A stretch of DNA of 44,863 nt. Source: Syntrophomonadaceae bacterium (GTDB lineage: Bacteria > Bacillota > Dethiobacteria > DTU022). Position 1 is the stretch's first letter, and every line of letters begins with the position of its first letter. Under the pieces are notes generated by a model, which did no database searches, was not told the origin of the DNA, and saw only the letters and a list, made by a program, of their open reading frames with translations. Positions 42,750-44,863 of the stretch are shown one piece after another. The translations under genes and the position numbers were made by a program. The stretch spans positions 1-44,863 of the forward strand of contig PWGX01000047.1 in the NCBI GenBank assembly GCA_003554615.1, written 5' to 3'.

Positions 42750-43787
42750 TCAGGGGAAAGAGACCACCAGCCTGACTATATTTTCCTCTTTTTCCCTAAG
42801 CATTTCCAGGCCCCGGTTAACTTCTTCCAGAGGCAGTTCCCTGGCGACCGAATACGACATATCCAGCCTGTTTTGGGCAGCCAGTTCGATAATCACCGGA
42901 AAATCAATCCTGCTTTGATCGGCACTACCAAGCAGGGTCATTTCTTTCAGGAGTAGATCGTGATAGGGGCTGATCCCTACCTCTTCAGGACAGATGCCCA
43001 CAATTACGGTCCTTCCTCCGACGGCCGTGCAGTCGATAGCCTGCCTGACTGTTTCGGGCAGTCCGATTAGTTCAGCTGCCACATCGGCTCCGCCCCCGGT
43101 TAAAGTTCTAATTTTTTCTAAAGCATTGTCTTGACGGGGATTAACCGTGGCGGTTGCTCCTACTTTTTGGGCCAGATCCAGCTTGTCCCGGTCCAAATCC
43201 ATGGCGATGACCTGTCCGGCTCCCATTATTTTCGCGATTTGAACGGCATGAAGGCCGAGGCCGCCAATGCCAATAATCAAAACGCTGTCTCCTGTTTTTA
43301 CTCCGGCCCTGGTCAGGGCATGAAAAGGTGTGGCCACGGCATCGGTTAAGAGGGCAGCCTGGGAATAGGGGATCGATTCCGGAAAAGGAAAAGCATTGCG
43401 GGCGGGGATCACCAGGTATTCGGCAAACCCACCGTCAATATTTTTGCCCAGCATTTCGGCTTCACTGCAATAATTGTCATTTCCAGTGCAGCAGGCCATG
43501 CATTCGCCGCAGGTAACCAGATAGAAGAGGCATACCCGGTCACCGGCCTTGAGTCCTTTTACTTCTTCGCCGCATTCAACAACTTCGCCCGCTATTTCGT
43601 GGCCCAGGGTAATCGGCAGCTTTGTTACCTGGCTTCTTCCGTCCTGGTAGTGCAGATCGGAGCTGCAGATACCTGCCGCTTTCACTTTTAGTAAAATTTC
43701 GCCCCGCCCCGGCCTGGGAATGGGCACTTCAATCAGCTCCAGCGGCCTTCCCGGCTTTGTTAACTGTGCCGCCCGCATTGTTTTCAT
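42750..43787 (-). CDS. Zinc-dependent medium-chain alcohol dehydrogenase
   Basis: NAD(P)-dependent dehydrogenase of the MDR superfamily, 345 aa. Catalytic zinc ligands are Cys 41 in AGICSSDLH and His 63/Glu 64 in TLGHEIAGEV. The structural zinc site is CGECMACCTGNDNYC, with the usual spacing plus an additional cysteine. The Rossmann motif is GIGGLGLHAVQIAK, followed by an acidic residue in IAMDLDRDKL that favours NAD over NADP. The ATG at 43787 has GGGAGGTG 7 nt upstream. The substrate is unknown. It faces the second mttB tail to tail with 25 bp between and is divergent from galU. Confidence 0.88.
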   Translation of the reverse strand: MKTMRAAQLTKPGRPLELIEVPIPRPGRGEILLKVKAAGICSSDLHYQDGRSQVTKLPITLGHEIAGEVVECGEEVKGLKAGDRVCLFYLVTCGECMACCTGNDNYCSEAEMLGKNIDGGFAEYLVIPARNAFPFPESIPYSQAALLTDAVATPFHALTRAGVKTGDSVLIIGIGGLGLHAVQIAKIMGAGQVIAMDLDRDKLDLAQKVGATATVNPRQDNALEKIRTLTGGGADVAAELIGLPETVRQAIDCTAVGGRTVIVGICPEEVGISPYHDLLLKEMTLLGSADQSRIDFPVIIELAAQNRLDMSYSVARELPLEEVNRGLEMLREKEENIVRLVVSFP

Positions 43788-44027
43788 TTCAAGCACCTCC
43801 CGGTGATGATTAGAGTTAGTTTTATTTAACATTCGGTACTTTGCTTTTAATGCGATACTTCGCCCGGGTTACCTTCAAATCCTTCAAAAAACTGCGGATT
43901 AGAGGCTTGCCTGTTACCTGCCGATAAAAACCGGTTGGGGGAAGGGAAACAGGTGCGGTACGTAGAAATCTATTTTCACATTTTCTCTATTCTAAACTAA
44001 AAACTAAGCCAGGTGGTGAACCGTTGG

Positions 44028-44863
44028 ATGAAAATAAGAAAGGCTGTAATACCGGCTGCGGGCCTGGGAACCCGTTTTTTGCCGGCATCAAAAGCGCAGC
44101 CCAAGGAAATGCTGCCCATAGTAGACAAACCGACTATACAGTACGTTGTTGAGGAGGCGGTTGATGCAGGTATCGAAGATATCCTGATCATTACCGGCCG
44201 CAATAAGCAATCGATTGAAGATCACTTTGACCGAAGTATAGAACTGGAACAGGCCCTGGGGCAAAAGAACAAAGAACAAGAGCTGCAAGAAATGAAAAAG
44301 ATCAGTGCCCTGGCCAATATATTTTATGTGCGGCAGAAGGAACCGCTTGGATTGGGCCATGCGGTGTTATGTGCCCGCCGTTTTGTTGGCAGCGAACCTT
44401 TTGCCGTCCTGCTTGGCGATGATGTGATCCATGCCCGGGTTCCTTGCATCGGACAGATGGCCGATGTTTATGCGCAAATGGAAAATACCGTTTTGGGTGT
44501 ACGCAGGGTGGGTTTTGATCACATCCATAAGTACGGGGCAGTTGAGTCCGATGATCCGGAAGGCAGTGTGGTCAGTGTCAGCCGCTTAACTGAAAAGCCT
44601 TCCCGGGAAGAGGCTAAAACTGACCTGGCCGTGCTGGGACGCTATATTATAGTTCCGGAAATTTTTGATATTCTTGAAAAAACGCCGCCCGGTTCGGGAA
44701 GAGAGATTCAGCTTACCGATGCTTTAAATACTCTTGCCGAACAACAACCGGTCTGGGCTTATACATTTGAAGGGCGGCGATACGATGTGGGAGACCGCCT
44801 CGGTTTCCTGGAAGCCACGATTGAATATGCTCTCAGGAGAAAAGATTTAGCTCCCGGGTTGAA
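44028..44863 (+). CDS. galU: UTP-glucose-1-phosphate uridylyltransferase, 3'-truncated by the window
   Basis: First 278 codons of a GalU-type nucleotidyltransferase, normally about 290-300 aa, which makes UDP-glucose. The start MKIRKAVIPAAGLGTRFLPA contains the nucleotide-binding loop, followed by KEMLPIVDKPTIQYVVEEA, the FAVLLGDDVIH metal-binding Asp pair, RLTEKPS and GRYDVGDRLGFLEA-like RRYDVGDRLGFLEA. The ATG at 44028 has AGGTGGTG 9 nt upstream. No stop codon occurs before the window edge. Confidence 0.92.
   Translation, partial: MKIRKAVIPAAGLGTRFLPASKAQPKEMLPIVDKPTIQYVVEEAVDAGIEDILIITGRNKQSIEDHFDRSIELEQALGQKNKEQELQEMKKISALANIFYVRQKEPLGLGHAVLCARRFVGSEPFAVLLGDDVIHARVPCIGQMADVYAQMENTVLGVRRVGFDHIHKYGAVESDDPEGSVVSVSRLTEKPSREEAKTDLAVLGRYIIVPEIFDILEKTPPGSGREIQLTDALNTLAEQQPVWAYTFEGRRYDVGDRLGFLEATIEYALRRKDLAPGL

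Noticed and set aside
1-44863. tRNA, rRNA, CRISPR, transposase or phage genes
   Set aside because: Intergenic regions are short and were read through; no cloverleaf, regular repeat-spacer pattern, transposase or integrase motif was seen.

Overview
The window reads as a chromosomal segment of an anaerobic Gram-positive-type bacterium, most likely a member of the Clostridia (Firmicutes) near the Peptococcaceae/Desulfotomaculum or Dethiobacter-like lineages. The grounds are strong AGGAGG-type ribosome binding sites, frequent TTG and GTG starts, sigma-A style promoters, Fur- and DtxR-type metal regulation, a B. subtilis-like mrfAB pair, and a corrinoid-dependent quaternary-amine methyltransferase island. 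The lineage is an inference from gene content. No rRNA, tRNA, CRISPR array, phage or IS element was seen.

Left part (1-6103): a zinc-type ABC importer znuA-znuC-znuB is preceded by a Fur-box-like operator and followed by a Fur-family regulator. Convergent to it are fakA (DhaL/DegV-type fatty acid kinase) and a DUF523-DUF1722 protein. From 6270 to 11410 lies a run of envelope genes of unknown function: a four-repeat lipoprotein, a second lipoprotein, and two paralogous membrane-anchored right-handed beta-helix proteins, the first with a cytoplasmic zinc ribbon.

Middle part (11687-31433): a CadC-like metal sensor with a COG0701-type permease; lgt; DUF427 plus a lipoprotein MsrB; an MFS transporter divergent from a DtxR-family regulator with feoA-feoB; a metY-metX-metW operon behind a leader of about 250 nt with a small ORF; mrfA-mrfB (DNA repair helicase and exonuclease); an Fe-S protein; mnmG; nadE with a hairpin-bearing leader; and a small glutaredoxin. 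Five predicted lipoproteins (ZnuA, two unknowns, MsrB, OpuCC) share the window with Lgt, the enzyme that lipidates them.

Right part (31463-44863): a CDF cation exporter, then the most distinctive block (32600-42724): a non-pyrrolysine MttB-family methyltransferase, a corrinoid protein, an uncharacterised class I SAM methyltransferase, a complete OpuC-like glycine betaine/quaternary amine ABC transporter, a CBS-domain protein and a second MttB homologue. Together these suggest uptake and corrinoid-dependent demethylation of a quaternary amine. The methylcobamide:tetrahydrofolate methyltransferase and the corrinoid reactivase needed to complete the pathway are not in the window. The first mttB has an unusual leader: a probable attenuator, then a perfect Shine-Dalgarno sequence separated from the TTG start by an 8-bp hairpin. 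A zinc alcohol dehydrogenase and a 3'-truncated galU close the window.
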